Below are positions 26,688 through 35,019 of a DNA stretch of 64,000 nucleotides, piece by piece; within the stretch, counting starts at the first letter, position 1, and every line of letters begins with the position of its first letter. The notes under the pieces are model-generated. The model searched no databases. It was not told where the DNA came from and saw only the letters and a program-made list of their open reading frames with translations. The stretch covers positions 1-64,000 of the forward strand of contig NZ_QTUV01000001.1 in assembly GCF_003435815.1 (NCBI RefSeq), given 5' to 3'. Both the position numbers and the translations under genes were made by a program. Source of the stretch: Dorea sp. AM10-31. GTDB taxonomy: Bacteria; Bacillota; Clostridia; Lachnospirales; Lachnospiraceae.

Positions 26688-27252
26688 AAATATTGTACTC
26701 TGCGGTGTTGGCGGACAGGGTACCGTCCTTGCATCCAAACTTCTTGCTGCCGCAGCTATGGAACAGAATATTCCGGTTATGAGTGCCGAAACGATCGGTA
26801 TGGCGCAGCGTGGCGGAAGTGTATTCAGCCATGTGCGTATCGGTGAAGGGCTCTATTCCCCGATGATCGCCGCCGGAACTGCCGATCTGATCATTGGATT
26901 TGAACCGGGCGAAACGGTCCGTATGCTTCCATACTTAAAAGAAGGTGGTCATGTTGTTGTAAGCACTCGCGCGATCAAGCCGGTAACTGCAACACTTTCA
27001 GAAAGCAATTATGATTCCGAACCAATGCTTGAATATTTAAAACAAAACGTTCCGAATCTTACACTGATCGATGCTGACAAAGCCTGTGCGGAAATCGGTT
27101 CATCCAAAGTCCTGAACATGATTCTCCTTGGAACTGCACTTCGTACCGGTGTACTTGACTTCAACTTAGAAGACATCGAACATGTAATGCTCCGGACACT
27201 TCCGGAAAAATTCCACGCCATGAACCTTCAGGCATTAAATTATACAAAATAA
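26680..27252 (+). CDS. iorB: Indolepyruvate:ferredoxin oxidoreductase beta subunit (locus A)
   Basis: 190 residues, the gamma-type domain of 2-oxoacid:ferredoxin oxidoreductases. Seen: NIVLCGVGGQGTVLASKLL near 4-22, MAQRGGSVFSHVRIG near 44-58, and LIIGFEPGETVRML. The start is the ATG at 26680, which overlaps the end of iorA by eight bases and has AAAGGAGG upstream; the longer frame to 26593 is an extension through iorA. It pairs with the iorA just upstream. Confidence 0.94.
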   Translation: MIKNIVLCGVGGQGTVLASKLLAAAAMEQNIPVMSAETIGMAQRGGSVFSHVRIGEGLYSPMIAAGTADLIIGFEPGETVRMLPYLKEGGHVVVSTRAIKPVTATLSESNYDSEPMLEYLKQNVPNLTLIDADKACAEIGSSKVLNMILLGTALRTGVLDFNLEDIEHVMLRTLPEKFHAMNLQALNYTK

Positions 27253-27296
27253 CCGGATATGAAACATTTCATTTACATAACAGAAAGGACAGACCT

Positions 27297-28532
27297 ATGA
27301 AAATTACAGAAACACAAATTGCACAGGTAAACGGACAGATTCAGGCTCTTATCAAAGCTGAGAGTTTCTATGGAAAGAAACTGGACGAAGCCGGTGTTTC
27401 AAACATTTCCAGTGTGGAAGATTTCCAGAAGCTTCCATTTTCCGAGAAAAGTGACTTAAGAAATGCCTATCCACTCGGACTTATGACTGCACCGGAGGAG
27501 AAGATCGTCCGCATCCACTCTTCTTCCGGAACAACCGGACTTCCGGTCATCATCCCGTATACAGCCAAAGACGTAGACGACTGGGCGATTATGTTCAAAC
27601 GTTGCTACGAAATGACTGGCATGACAAATATGGATCGCATCCAGATTACCCCGGGATACGGACTGTGGACTGCCGGAATCGGTTTTCAGGCAGGCGCTGA
27701 GAAATTAGGTTCTATGGTCATTCCTATGGGACCTGGTAATACCGACAAACAATTACAGATGATGATGGACATGAAAACGACAGTCCTTGGTTCTACTTCT
27801 TCTTATGCATTGCTTCTCGCAGAAGAGATTAAACGTCGCGGTATCAAAGATAAGATTCATCTGAAGAAAGGTATCATCGGTTCTGAAAGATGGGGCGAAA
27901 AGATGCGGAAACGTATCTCCGAAGAACTCGGCATCGAGCTGTATGATATTTACGGACTGACAGAAATCTACGGTCCGGGAATCGGTATCAGCTGCTCACA
28001 TGACTGCGGTATGCATTACTGGGATGATTATATTTACATTGAAATCATTGATCCTGTAACAGGTGAAGTTCTTCCGGACGGCGAACTCGGTGAGATTGTA
28101 ATCACTACTCTTGTAAAAGAGGGCGCACCGCTGATCCGTTATCGTACACATGATCTTTCCCGCATTATTCCGGGTGAATGCCCTTGTGGAAGCAAATTTC
28201 CGCGTCTGGATACGATCATGGGACGTACTGACGACATGATGAAGATCAAAGGTGTAAATGTATTCCCAAGCCAGATTGAAGAGATTCTGAAAGAATTCAA
28301 GGAAGTATCCAGCGAATATCAGATCCGCATCTCTCATCTGGACGGCAAAGACACGATGCGTATCTACGTCGAGACAAACGGAACCGTTGATTTCCTTGAT
28401 CTTGCAGACCGCATTGCTACACGTGTAAAGAGCAAGATCGGATTTACTCCGCTTGTAAAAGTTGTGGAAATCGGTCTTCTTCCGAGAAGTGAGAAGAAAA
28501 CGAAACGTGTAATTGACGAACGTTATGAATAA
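27297..28532 (+). CDS. Phenylacetate-CoA ligase family enzyme (locus A)
   Basis: 411 residues, an AMP-forming aryl-acid:CoA ligase of the PaaK type. Seen: the adenylate P-loop HSSSGTTGLP near 75-84, YGLTEIYGPG near 220, YRTHDLSR near 281, and GRTDDMMKIKGVNVFPSQIE in the mobile C-terminal domain. The N-terminus is about 20 residues shorter than in the two locus B enzymes. GAAAGGA precedes the ATG. Forty-four bp after iorB, it would make (or use) the aryl-acetyl-CoA handled by IorAB. The preferred aryl acid (indoleacetate, phenylacetate, 4-hydroxyphenylacetate) cannot be told. Confidence 0.9.
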   Translation: MKITETQIAQVNGQIQALIKAESFYGKKLDEAGVSNISSVEDFQKLPFSEKSDLRNAYPLGLMTAPEEKIVRIHSSSGTTGLPVIIPYTAKDVDDWAIMFKRCYEMTGMTNMDRIQITPGYGLWTAGIGFQAGAEKLGSMVIPMGPGNTDKQLQMMMDMKTTVLGSTSSYALLLAEEIKRRGIKDKIHLKKGIIGSERWGEKMRKRISEELGIELYDIYGLTEIYGPGIGISCSHDCGMHYWDDYIYIEIIDPVTGEVLPDGELGEIVITTLVKEGAPLIRYRTHDLSRIIPGECPCGSKFPRLDTIMGRTDDMMKIKGVNVFPSQIEEILKEFKEVSSEYQIRISHLDGKDTMRIYVETNGTVDFLDLADRIATRVKSKIGFTPLVKVVEIGLLPRSEKKTKRVIDERYE

Positions 28533-28588
28533 ATAATATTTTATAGCACGAAAAGCCTGCTCTTTAACAGGCTATGAAAGCTCAAAAG

Positions 28589-28645
28589 AAGAGCAGAATT
28601 ATTACAAAGTGAGGATTCACATAAGTAATGATTCTGCTCTTTTGC
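28589..28645 (+). terminator. Long hairpin terminator after locus A
   Basis: AAGAGCAGAATTATTAC (28589-28605) and GTAATGATTCTGCTCTT (28625-28641) form a 17-bp stem with one G-U, followed by TTGC. It lies between the convergent ligase gene and tRNA-Gly. A smaller AGCCTG/CAGGCT hairpin precedes it at 28552-28572. Confidence 0.6.
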
Positions 28646-28666
28646 TTGGTTCATCATATATAAAAA

Positions 28667-28737
28667 AGCGGGTGATGGGAATCGAACCCACGTATCCAGC
28701 TTGGAAGGCTGGTGTTCTACCATTGAACTACACCCGC
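28667..28737 (-). tRNA. tRNA-Gly (anticodon UCC)
   Basis: A 71-base cloverleaf. The acceptor stem GCGGGTG/CACCCGC, the D-arm, the anticodon stem CCAGC/GCTGG around CTTCCAA (anticodon TCC, reading GGA) and the T-arm with GGTTCGATTCC are all present. CCA is not encoded; a T6 run follows directly and should terminate transcription. Confidence 0.97.
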
Positions 28738-28839
28738 ATTCATTTTTGTTGCTCTCTGCAACGAAAATTATGATATCATAGATTCTTATAAATTGCAACT
28801 ATTTTTTCAATTTTTCAAATTATTTTTTCAATTAAGTTT

Positions 28840-29457
28840 TCAGCTTTCAACCAGATTTTTACACTCCGTTTTTTTATCAAAGCTACACTTCCTGTAATTA
28901 CACTGGTTATTTTCCGTCTTGCTTTTCAGATTCAGCACATAGCCTTCCCCATTTTTCACCTGGAAATCATAATACTGCCCCCGCGGTCTTGCATATTTCT
29001 CCATCACGTTCATGATCGTTCCACCATGTACGACAAATGCAATCTGTGAAGCATGCTCCTTTTCCGCGATTTTCAATGCGGTCTCGATTCCACGGATGCA
29101 GCGGTCGCGCACTTCTTTCCTGCTCTCTCCGCCCGGAAATGGCAATGTACCGCCACTGTCAATCCAGGCCTGATATCTGACATCACCGGACAATTCTTTA
29201 TATGTGTGGCCTTCAAATGCACCGAAATCGCTCTCTCTTAATTCTTCTATGCATTGATACTGCTGCCCCGGATAAATCGTTTCTGCGGTCTGCATACAGC
29301 GTTTCATGGGACTGGTAAACACCATCTCCACCTGCGGGTACTGGTATTTCTTCAAGTTTTCTCTTCCAGCCTCGCACAAAGGCTCATCTGTCCTTCCGAT
29401 ATAGCGCTCTTCCAGATTTCCTTTTGTCTTTCCATGTCGTATCAGATAGATTTTCAT
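28840..29457 (-). CDS. cobC: Alpha-ribazole phosphatase-type histidine phosphatase
   Basis: 205 residues of the histidine phosphatase superfamily. Seen: IYLIRHGKTKGN near 3-14 with the catalytic His, FTSPMKRCMQTAETIY near 47-62, ELRESDFGAFEGHTYKEL, and the second His in FVVHGGTIMNV near 145. CobC removes the 5' phosphate of alpha-ribazole or adenosylcobalamin phosphate in cobamide assembly. The ATG at 29457 overlaps the stop of the upstream cobU-like gene (ATGA). It is last of the long operon. Residues after about 172 are a poorly conserved, Cys/Lys-rich tail. Confidence 0.85.
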   Translation of the reverse strand: MKIYLIRHGKTKGNLEERYIGRTDEPLCEAGRENLKKYQYPQVEMVFTSPMKRCMQTAETIYPGQQYQCIEELRESDFGAFEGHTYKELSGDVRYQAWIDSGGTLPFPGGESRKEVRDRCIRGIETALKIAEKEHASQIAFVVHGGTIMNVMEKYARPRGQYYDFQVKNGEGYVLNLKSKTENNQCNYRKCSFDKKTECKNLVES

Positions 29458-29840
29458 CCTTTGATCACCGTTCCTATTCCACAGATTACCCTGTGCACTT
29501 CTTTTGCTTCTGCCGCAATCTGCGTGCATACTCTACCATGCGTCTCTCTATATTCTCTGTAAAATGCATCTGTCGGAACGATTCCATATCCAATTTCATC
29601 TGTGATCAACACTATCTCTGAATTTTCACACTTTAACTTTTCCACTATTTTTAAAAGTTCCGGAAGCTTTTTCCCCTCACGCATCCGGTTTTCAATATAA
29701 CTGTGGAAATGATCCATTCCCTGACATGCAAAGATTGTCTCTTCTGCGCATGATATTCCATCTACAAACTCTATACCAGGGTACATCTGTTTTGCATAAT
29801 TTCGTTTTCCATGATAGGCTCCGCCTGTTATTAATATCAT
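29454..29840 (-). CDS. Short CobU-like nucleotide-binding protein
   Basis: 128 residues, related to the adenosylcobinamide kinase CobU but about 60 residues shorter. It keeps the N-terminal strand-loop (MILITGGAYHGKRNYAKQ) and the C-terminal part (ITDEIGYGIVPTDAFYREYRE, GRVCTQIAAEA, CGIGTVIK), but lacks most of the middle that holds the phosphorylated-His region. The P-loop has Arg where Ser/Thr normally follows Lys. AGGAGAG precedes the ATG. Full-length cobU lies two genes upstream, so this is a paralogue, possibly non-catalytic or with another job in cobamide assembly. Confidence 0.75.
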   Translation of the reverse strand: MILITGGAYHGKRNYAKQMYPGIEFVDGISCAEETIFACQGMDHFHSYIENRMREGKKLPELLKIVEKLKCENSEIVLITDEIGYGIVPTDAFYREYRETHGRVCTQIAAEAKEVHRVICGIGTVIKG

Positions 29841-29863
29841 TTTTCTCTCCTGTTATTCTCCCA

Positions 29864-29899
29864 CCAAAACCTGCCACTAACAACCTTCTCCAAACGCTA
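29864..29899. repeat. Possible degenerate intergenic repeat, copy 2
   Basis: Resembles 14286-14321 at 26 of 36 positions. It sits in the 102-bp gap between cobS and the cobU-like gene, with a CCGCTGGCA half-match further along near 29930. Confidence 0.3.
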
Positions 29900-29942
29900 T
29901 TGCAACCCATAGGACTTCGCGTGCTTTTGCCGCTGGCATCAT

Positions 29943-30719
29943 CTACACACTCGTCACAATTACCGCTGCCATTGCAATTCCAAGTTCACAGATCTGCAGA
30001 AAATACCCTGCCAGATCTCCGGTAACTCCGCCAAATTTTGCACATGCCATATGATGATAATACAAAAAAAGAAGTCCTGCAACAATCACGCAGCAAAGCC
30101 CTGCTCCTCTTCCTGCCCATAACAATGCTACAATTTCCAGCACCAGATAGATGATCAATACACGAAAGGTTCTTCTCTTATCTGCACGCTCAGCAAATAC
30201 TGCAACCAGACCGTTTTTCCTTGCCTGAGGAAACCGAAGTACGGATATGCCACTTAGTGTCCGGGATAGTATGAATCCCATCCCGATCAGCCGCATGCTC
30301 TCCTCTGTCACGCCGGAATATATGCCAAGACTCAAGATGAAATAAACGCAGCCGGACAGGATTGCAAATGCTCCTGCATGGGGATCTTTAAGGATTTCCA
30401 GACGCTTCTCTTCCGATTGCCAGGAGCTTAATGCATCCTGCGTATCCAGAAATCCATCCATGTGGATGCCACCACTGATCAAAACCGGTAACACCGTCAG
30501 TACTGCCGGAAAGAACAGGCTGCCAAATGAGATTTCTCTTTCTTTTAACAGATCTGCAAACAACACGACCAGATAGGACATGCCGCCTGTCACAGCTCCC
30601 ACCCAAGGGAAAAAACACATAGCATAGGACATATTTTCTTCCGTCCACTCGCTTTGTGGCATTGGTATTTTACTGTACATTGCAAATGCAATTTTAAAAC
30701 TGTTCCATAATTTCTTCAT
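29943..30719 (-). CDS. cobS: Adenosylcobinamide-GDP ribazoletransferase (cobalamin synthase)
   Basis: 258 residues, integral membrane enzyme joining GDP-cobinamide and alpha-ribazole (phosphate). Seen: the N-terminal FKIAFAMYSKIPMP, the metal-binding GGIHMDGFLDTQDAL near 81-95, RLEILKDPHAGAFAI near 103-117, and six to seven membrane helices; it ends with MACAKFGGVTGDLAGYF near 225-241, the second conserved motif. The ATG immediately follows the cobU stop (TAGATG), with GGTGGAG upstream. Confidence 0.93.
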   Translation of the reverse strand: MKKLWNSFKIAFAMYSKIPMPQSEWTEENMSYAMCFFPWVGAVTGGMSYLVVLFADLLKEREISFGSLFFPAVLTVLPVLISGGIHMDGFLDTQDALSSWQSEEKRLEILKDPHAGAFAILSGCVYFILSLGIYSGVTEESMRLIGMGFILSRTLSGISVLRFPQARKNGLVAVFAERADKRRTFRVLIIYLVLEIVALLWAGRGAGLCCVIVAGLLFLYYHHMACAKFGGVTGDLAGYFLQICELGIAMAAVIVTSV

Positions 30720-31280
30720 CTATTTTATCTCCACCGGAATCCCATATACGACTTCCGTTACTTTCTCTGCAAGTCCGGCAAGGCTCTGGTTTACTTCCCC
30801 CAGTACTCGCTGGTAAATCTTCGTCTCTTCGCTGTATTCCATCTGATCTCCCTGAACTTCATTTGTAACGATGACAAGTAAATCCGTCTTTTCTATCACA
30901 TGCCGGATTCCTTCCAGTATCTGTCTTTTTACTTTTTCAGGTTTATTCATGTTTCCTGCTTCGTCATACAGCTCATTTGCCGTCAGATTCGACATGCACT
31001 CTAACAGAATCCCCGTATTTACCGGAATGTCTGCTTTCGCAAGATCCCGGTAACATTCAAATGTCCGGAATCCTTTTCCCGCGCGCAGTCTCCTGTGTCT
31101 TATAACTTTTGTTTCCCCTTCTTTTCCATATGGAATCATCGTCGCAATATAGAATGGCGCAGACGGATTCGTATTTTCGCTATTTTCATCATACAGATTT
31201 TTCTCGCGTTGTTCAAGCAGCCAGTTCTCTGCATAGGCTGATTTTCCACTTCCGCTTCCTCCGGTAATTACATGCAACAT
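30720..31280 (-). CDS. cobU: Adenosylcobinamide kinase/guanylyltransferase
   Basis: 186 residues, the normal CobU length. Seen: the P-loop ITGGSGSGKSAYAE (5-18), ATMIPYGKEGETKVIRHRRLR with the guanylylated His region near 46-66, LLECMSNLTANELY and TNEVQGDQM. It phosphorylates adenosylcobinamide and transfers GMP. The ATG at 31280 lies inside the end of cobT (13-base overlap). Asparagine-rich SENTNPSAP near 34-42 is an insert relative to the shortest homologues. Confidence 0.93.
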   Translation of the reverse strand: MLHVITGGSGSGKSAYAENWLLEQREKNLYDENSENTNPSAPFYIATMIPYGKEGETKVIRHRRLRAGKGFRTFECYRDLAKADIPVNTGILLECMSNLTANELYDEAGNMNKPEKVKRQILEGIRHVIEKTDLLVIVTNEVQGDQMEYSEETKIYQRVLGEVNQSLAGLAEKVTEVVYGIPVEIK

Positions 31281-32431
31281 GGCGTTCCTCCTATATTTGC
31301 TTCTGTTTTTTCCGGAGAATCCTTTGCCGGATTTTCTTTCGTATAATCCTTGTAGTCCTCAATCTGATTCTCTGCAAATGTGCTCATTTCCTGATACACG
31401 GATAATCCAAGTTCCAGAACCGGTAAATATGCGACTGCTCCGGTTCCTTCTCCTAAACACATACCGAGATTCATGCCGTGGACATCACTGGCTTTTTCCG
31501 CTGTCAGCTCTCGCAATACCATCCCGGCCCCCGGTTCTTTTGATACGTGTGAAATCAACAGATAGTCTTTTACAGCCGGGCACAGGTGCACAGCAAGAAG
31601 CGCCGCCACATCCGAAATAAATCCATCCAGCATGACAGGAATATGCTCAATTGCACCACCAAGGCAGATGCCTGCCATTCCTGCAATGTCCAGCCCTCCC
31701 ACTTTTGCAAGTACATCCACCGGGTCATCTGCCCGCGGATGATGTTTTTCAATTCCCGTACAGATTGCCTGTATCTTCTTTTGCAGACCGCTGTCGTCAA
31801 GCCCGGCGCCACGACCTGTCAGTTCTTCCGGTTCTTTTCCAAGAAGCACAGATGCCACAGCACTGCTTGTCGTTGTATTGCCAATCCCCATCTCACCGAT
31901 ACAGAGGATCTGATAGCCTTCCTTTTTCTTATCCCGGGCAATCTGTATTCCGGTCAGGATGGCACGCACTGCTTCTCCTCTCGTCATTGCCGGTTCTTTT
32001 ACGAAATTTGCTGTTCCATAGCGGATCTTAACATCTGGGACTTTTGTATCTGTAACCATGCCAATGTCAACCGGAAAGAGATCCACACCAGCCTGTCTGC
32101 ACATGATCGCAGCGCTTGTATTGCCGGTCAGAAAATTTTCAGCAACAATGGCGGTCACTTCCTGTCCCGTCTGTGTGACACCTTCTTCAACTACACCATT
32201 ATCCGCACACATCACAAGTAATGCTTTTTTGTCCAGATGTACATTCGGATCACCGGTCATCCCTGCAATCTGGATGATGTCTTTTTCCAGTTTTCCAAGG
32301 CTGTGCAACGGCTTTGCGATTGAATTCCAGCGCTTCAGTGCGGTTTCTGCCACACATGGATCCGCCGGATGGATTGCTGTGAGCATTTTCTGCAATTCTT
32401 TCTCAAGATTATTTCCCTTTTCTGCTTTCAT
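31268..32431 (-). CDS. cobT: Nicotinate-nucleotide-dimethylbenzimidazole phosphoribosyltransferase
   Basis: 387 residues, slightly long for CobT (about 350), with an extra C-terminal Lys/Glu-rich tail of about 35 residues. It activates the cobamide lower ligand base. Seen: MCADNGVVEEGVTQTGQEVT near 72-91, ICIGEMGIGNTTT-type region near 176-188, GRGAGLDD, and GEGTGAVAYLPVLELGLSVYQEM near 325-347 with the catalytic Glu. The ATG at 32431 has TTGGAGAAAG upstream. Only one CobT is present, so there is no ArsA/ArsB pair for phenolic ligands. No cobalamin riboswitch is seen in front of it. Confidence 0.92.
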   Translation of the reverse strand: MKAEKGNNLEKELQKMLTAIHPADPCVAETALKRWNSIAKPLHSLGKLEKDIIQIAGMTGDPNVHLDKKALLVMCADNGVVEEGVTQTGQEVTAIVAENFLTGNTSAAIMCRQAGVDLFPVDIGMVTDTKVPDVKIRYGTANFVKEPAMTRGEAVRAILTGIQIARDKKKEGYQILCIGEMGIGNTTTSSAVASVLLGKEPEELTGRGAGLDDSGLQKKIQAICTGIEKHHPRADDPVDVLAKVGGLDIAGMAGICLGGAIEHIPVMLDGFISDVAALLAVHLCPAVKDYLLISHVSKEPGAGMVLRELTAEKASDVHGMNLGMCLGEGTGAVAYLPVLELGLSVYQEMSTFAENQIEDYKDYTKENPAKDSPEKTEANIGGTPCCM

Positions 32432-32464
32432 TTTTCTTTCTCCAATGCCTCTGTCACACACGAA

Positions 32465-32502
32465 AATGGAGGTCCTGTCGTAAGACATCCCTCCATTTTC
32501 TT
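32465..32502 (-). promoter_or_regulatory. Intercistronic hairpin before cobT
   Basis: GAAAATGGAGG / CCTCCATTTTC, 11 bp, with an inner TGTC/GACA stem. On the minus strand it is followed by GTGTG, not by T, so read-through from the upstream genes into cobT is expected; it may set mRNA stability between the aryl and cobamide parts. Confidence 0.55.
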
Positions 32503-32739
32503 TTATTCCTCTTCTAAAAATCCTATCGCGATCAGAACTTCTCTTGCTTTCTCTTTGCTCTCTTTCGGTACATAGATCTCTTCCCCGCTCATGGAGTTGG
32601 TTCCGTAAATATTCAGAAGACCGGCATTTCCAAGTTCTTTTCTGAGTGCCGGAATCTGCTGATTCTCCAGCGCACCAACTGCCATCTCTGCCTGGATATG
32701 ATCATACGCTGTATAGATCTTTACTAAATCATTTTCCAT
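32503..32739 (-). CDS. DUF2007-type small signal-transducing-like protein
   Basis: 78 residues (VKIYTAYDHIQAEMAVGALENQ..., then EEIYVPKESKEKAREVL), fitting the small DUF2007 fold, a ferredoxin-like relative of P-II whose function is unknown. The ATG at 32739 has AAGGAG upstream; the longer frame is not supported. It lies between the second ACT gene (13 bp) and cobT. Confidence 0.75.
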   Translation of the reverse strand: MENDLVKIYTAYDHIQAEMAVGALENQQIPALRKELGNAGLLNIYGTNSMSGEEIYVPKESKEKAREVLIAIGFLEEE

Positions 32740-32752
32740 AATCAACGACTCC

Positions 32753-33199
32753 TTAACTGTCAGTTGCGTGGTAAGCTTCATCTGCGCTGTATACGTCGAA
32801 TCCACTGCCTTTCAGAATATCGATCACGCGTCCCGGATCGTCACTCTTTAATACTGCTGCCGCATCCACACCATTTGCGAACGCATACATATATTCGATG
32901 TTGACTTCTCCTTCCACGATCTGGTGCATCGCTTTTGCAAGTGATCCTGTCTCGTGCGGTACACGAAGCGCCACAACATCTGTAAGCATTGCTGTGATTC
33001 CTGCTTCTTTTAAAGCTGCACGTCCTTTGTGCGGATCCGATGTGATCATACGAAGCATACCATAATCGGATGTATCTGCAAGACTCAGTGCAACGATATT
33101 GACATCATTTTCTGCAAGGACACGTAGCACTTCGTCCATACGTCCTTCGCGGTTTTCCAGAAATACTGATAACTGCTGGATTGTATTACTGATTCCCAT
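32753..33199 (-). CDS. Tandem ACT-domain protein
   Basis: 148 residues made of two ACT domains: about 7-66 (QLSVFLENREGRMDEVLRVL, NIVALSLADTSDYGMLRM) and 76-140 (ALRVPHETGSLAKAMHQIVE, NIEYMYAF). ACT domains bind amino acids and regulate metabolism. There is no catalytic domain, so it should be a sensor or partner subunit. AAAGGAGG precedes the ATG. It follows a ligase gene by 14 bp; such pairs of ACT protein and phenylacetate-CoA ligase are common in anaerobes. The ligand is probably an aromatic amino acid (inference). Confidence 0.88.
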   Translation of the reverse strand: MGISNTIQQLSVFLENREGRMDEVLRVLAENDVNIVALSLADTSDYGMLRMITSDPHKGRAALKEAGITAMLTDVVALRVPHETGSLAKAMHQIVEGEVNIEYMYAFANGVDAAAVLKSDDPGRVIDILKGSGFDVYSADEAYHATDS

Positions 33200-33213
33200 A
33201 TTGTCCCCTCCTT

Positions 33214-34545
33214 TTACATCTCTCTGTTGTCAATGACACGTTTTGCTTTTCCTTCACTTCTCTGGATGGTCTTTGGCTCAACCAGTTTAACTCTGACTGC
33301 AACGCCCAGTGCCTGTTTTAAGACTGCACCGACTTTTGCTTTTAGTTCGTCCAATTTACGAATCTCATCAGAGAAGTATTTCTCATCTACTTCTACCATA
33401 ACTGTAAGAACGTCCAGATTATTCTCGCGGTCTACGATCAGAATATAGTGTGGAGCTACACCGCCACCAATGGACAGAAGCGCGGTCTCAACCTGTGTCG
33501 GGAATACGTTAACACCACGGATAACTTTCATGTCATCGGTACGTCCTTTGAACTTCTGGATTCTAGGAAGTGTTCTTCCACATGCACAAGTGCTGTGATC
33601 AATGCTTGTAAGGTCTTTTGTACGGTAACGGAGTAATGGCATACCTTCTTTTGCAAGTGTTGTAAATACAAGTTCTCCTGTCTCTCCGTCTGCACATGCA
33701 GAATTATCTGCCGGATTCAGTACTTCCGGATAGAAGTAATCTTCATAAACATGCATACCATTATGATGGATACATTCTAACGCAACACCTGGTCCTGTGA
33801 TTTCACATAATCCATAAATATCAAAACAGTTGACATTCAGCAGTTCTTCGATCTTGTGACGCATCTCTTCTGTCCAAGGCTCAGCTCCGTTGATTCCGAC
33901 CTTTAATTGTAAACGATCCACAACTCCTGCTTCTCTTGCTGCTTCTGCAAGATATAATGCATAAGACGGTGTACATGCAAATGCAGTTGCTCCGAAATCC
34001 TCCATACACATGAGCTGTCTCTTTGTATTACCTGCTGACATCGGGATCGCCATAGCGCCTAATTTTCTTGCTCCGAAATCCAGTCCCATACCTCCGGTAA
34101 AAAGTCCGTATCCATAACAGATATGAAGTCTGTCTTCTGCGGTAAGTCCAGCCATCGTAAGACCTCTTGCCACACATTCACCCCAGACGTCTACGTCTTT
34201 CTGTGTATAAGATGCAAGTGTAAGCTTTCCGGTTGTTCCGGACGTTCCCTGCACTCTGACGATCTTATCCTGCGGAACTGCAAGCAGACCGAACGGATAA
34301 TTATTTCTCAGATCTTCTTTTGTTGTAAATGGAAGCTTATTAATGTCCTCGATTCCTTTGATATCTCCCGGCAAAACTCCCATCTCATCCATCTTCTTAC
34401 GATAAAATGAAACATGCTCATATACGTTTTCAACCTGTTTTATCAGTCTTTCACTCTGAAGTGCTGTCATCTCATCTCTGCTCATGCACTCGATTTTCGG
34501 ATCTCTGATCTGTTCTTTCCAGTTTTCTAATGATACTGCTGCCAT
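33214..34545 (-). CDS. Phenylacetate-CoA ligase family enzyme (locus B, second)
   Basis: 443 residues, PaaK-type. Seen: RVQGTSGTTGKLT near 96-108, GLCEITGPGVALEC near 245, LLRYRTKDLTS near 305, GRTDDMKVIRGVNVFPTQVE near 337-356, and a final EGKAKRVIDNRE. The CACGRTLPRI cysteines of this family are present. The ATG at 34545 has AGGAGAG upstream within ten bases. Divergent enough from the other two ligases in the window to suggest another substrate. Confidence 0.92.
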   Translation of the reverse strand: MAAVSLENWKEQIRDPKIECMSRDEMTALQSERLIKQVENVYEHVSFYRKKMDEMGVLPGDIKGIEDINKLPFTTKEDLRNNYPFGLLAVPQDKIVRVQGTSGTTGKLTLASYTQKDVDVWGECVARGLTMAGLTAEDRLHICYGYGLFTGGMGLDFGARKLGAMAIPMSAGNTKRQLMCMEDFGATAFACTPSYALYLAEAAREAGVVDRLQLKVGINGAEPWTEEMRHKIEELLNVNCFDIYGLCEITGPGVALECIHHNGMHVYEDYFYPEVLNPADNSACADGETGELVFTTLAKEGMPLLRYRTKDLTSIDHSTCACGRTLPRIQKFKGRTDDMKVIRGVNVFPTQVETALLSIGGGVAPHYILIVDRENNLDVLTVMVEVDEKYFSDEIRKLDELKAKVGAVLKQALGVAVRVKLVEPKTIQRSEGKAKRVIDNREM

Positions 34546-34589
34546 GTCGTGTTAACTCTCCTCCTTCGTACTTGTAAAATACCTTTGTA

Positions 34590-35009
34590 TTATAAATCGG
34601 CTTCTTCTACAATCTTAACCTCTGCTTCTTTTAATACTTTCTCTGCTTTCGCAAAATCATCTGTATTAAACACCATAACCGGTTCTTTGCCATCCCGGAT
34701 AATAAACGAATAAATATAATTGATGTTCAGCTCACCTTTTGCAAGAATTGCAAGCATCTGATTTAAGTTGCCTTTCTTGTCTTCCAGTGCGACTCCCATG
34801 ACTTCATGGATACGCACAACATACCCAAGTTTTGTCAGATATTCTTTTGCTTCATCCGGCTTATCTACAACCATTCGCAAAATTCCAAATTCCGGTGTGT
34901 CAAATGTTGCCACTGCACGGATATTCACTCCTGCTTCTGTCAGTCTGGAAGTTACATCCATAAGACTTCCCGGTTTATTCTCTACAAATACTGATACCTG
35001 TCTGATCAT
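34590..35009 (-). CDS. Tandem ACT-domain protein
   Basis: 139 residues with two ACT domains: about 1-65 (QVSVFVENKPGSLMDVTSRL, NIRAVATFDTPEFGILRM) and 70-132 (GVALEDKKGNLNQMLAILAK, NINYIYSF). Same type as the protein at 32753 but clearly different in sequence, so each may serve one ligase or one amino acid. TAGGAGGTG precedes the ATG. Ten bp after iorB. Confidence 0.88.
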   Translation of the reverse strand: MIRQVSVFVENKPGSLMDVTSRLTEAGVNIRAVATFDTPEFGILRMVVDKPDEAKEYLTKLGYVVRIHEVMGVALEDKKGNLNQMLAILAKGELNINYIYSFIIRDGKEPVMVFNTDDFAKAEKVLKEAEVKIVEEADL

Positions 35010-35019
35010 AAGACACCTC

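Noticed and set aside
31268..32431. cobT as part of a phenolic-cobamide (ArsA/ArsB) system fed by aryl compounds
   Set aside because: Attractive because of the aryl genes, but phenol activation needs two paralogous CobT-like subunits and only one is here; the sequence looks like ordinary CobT.
32432..32502. Cobalamin riboswitch before cobT
   Set aside because: The gap is only 71 bp and holds a simple hairpin; no B12-box or GCCACTG core with the needed context is present. The same was true at 38656-38806.
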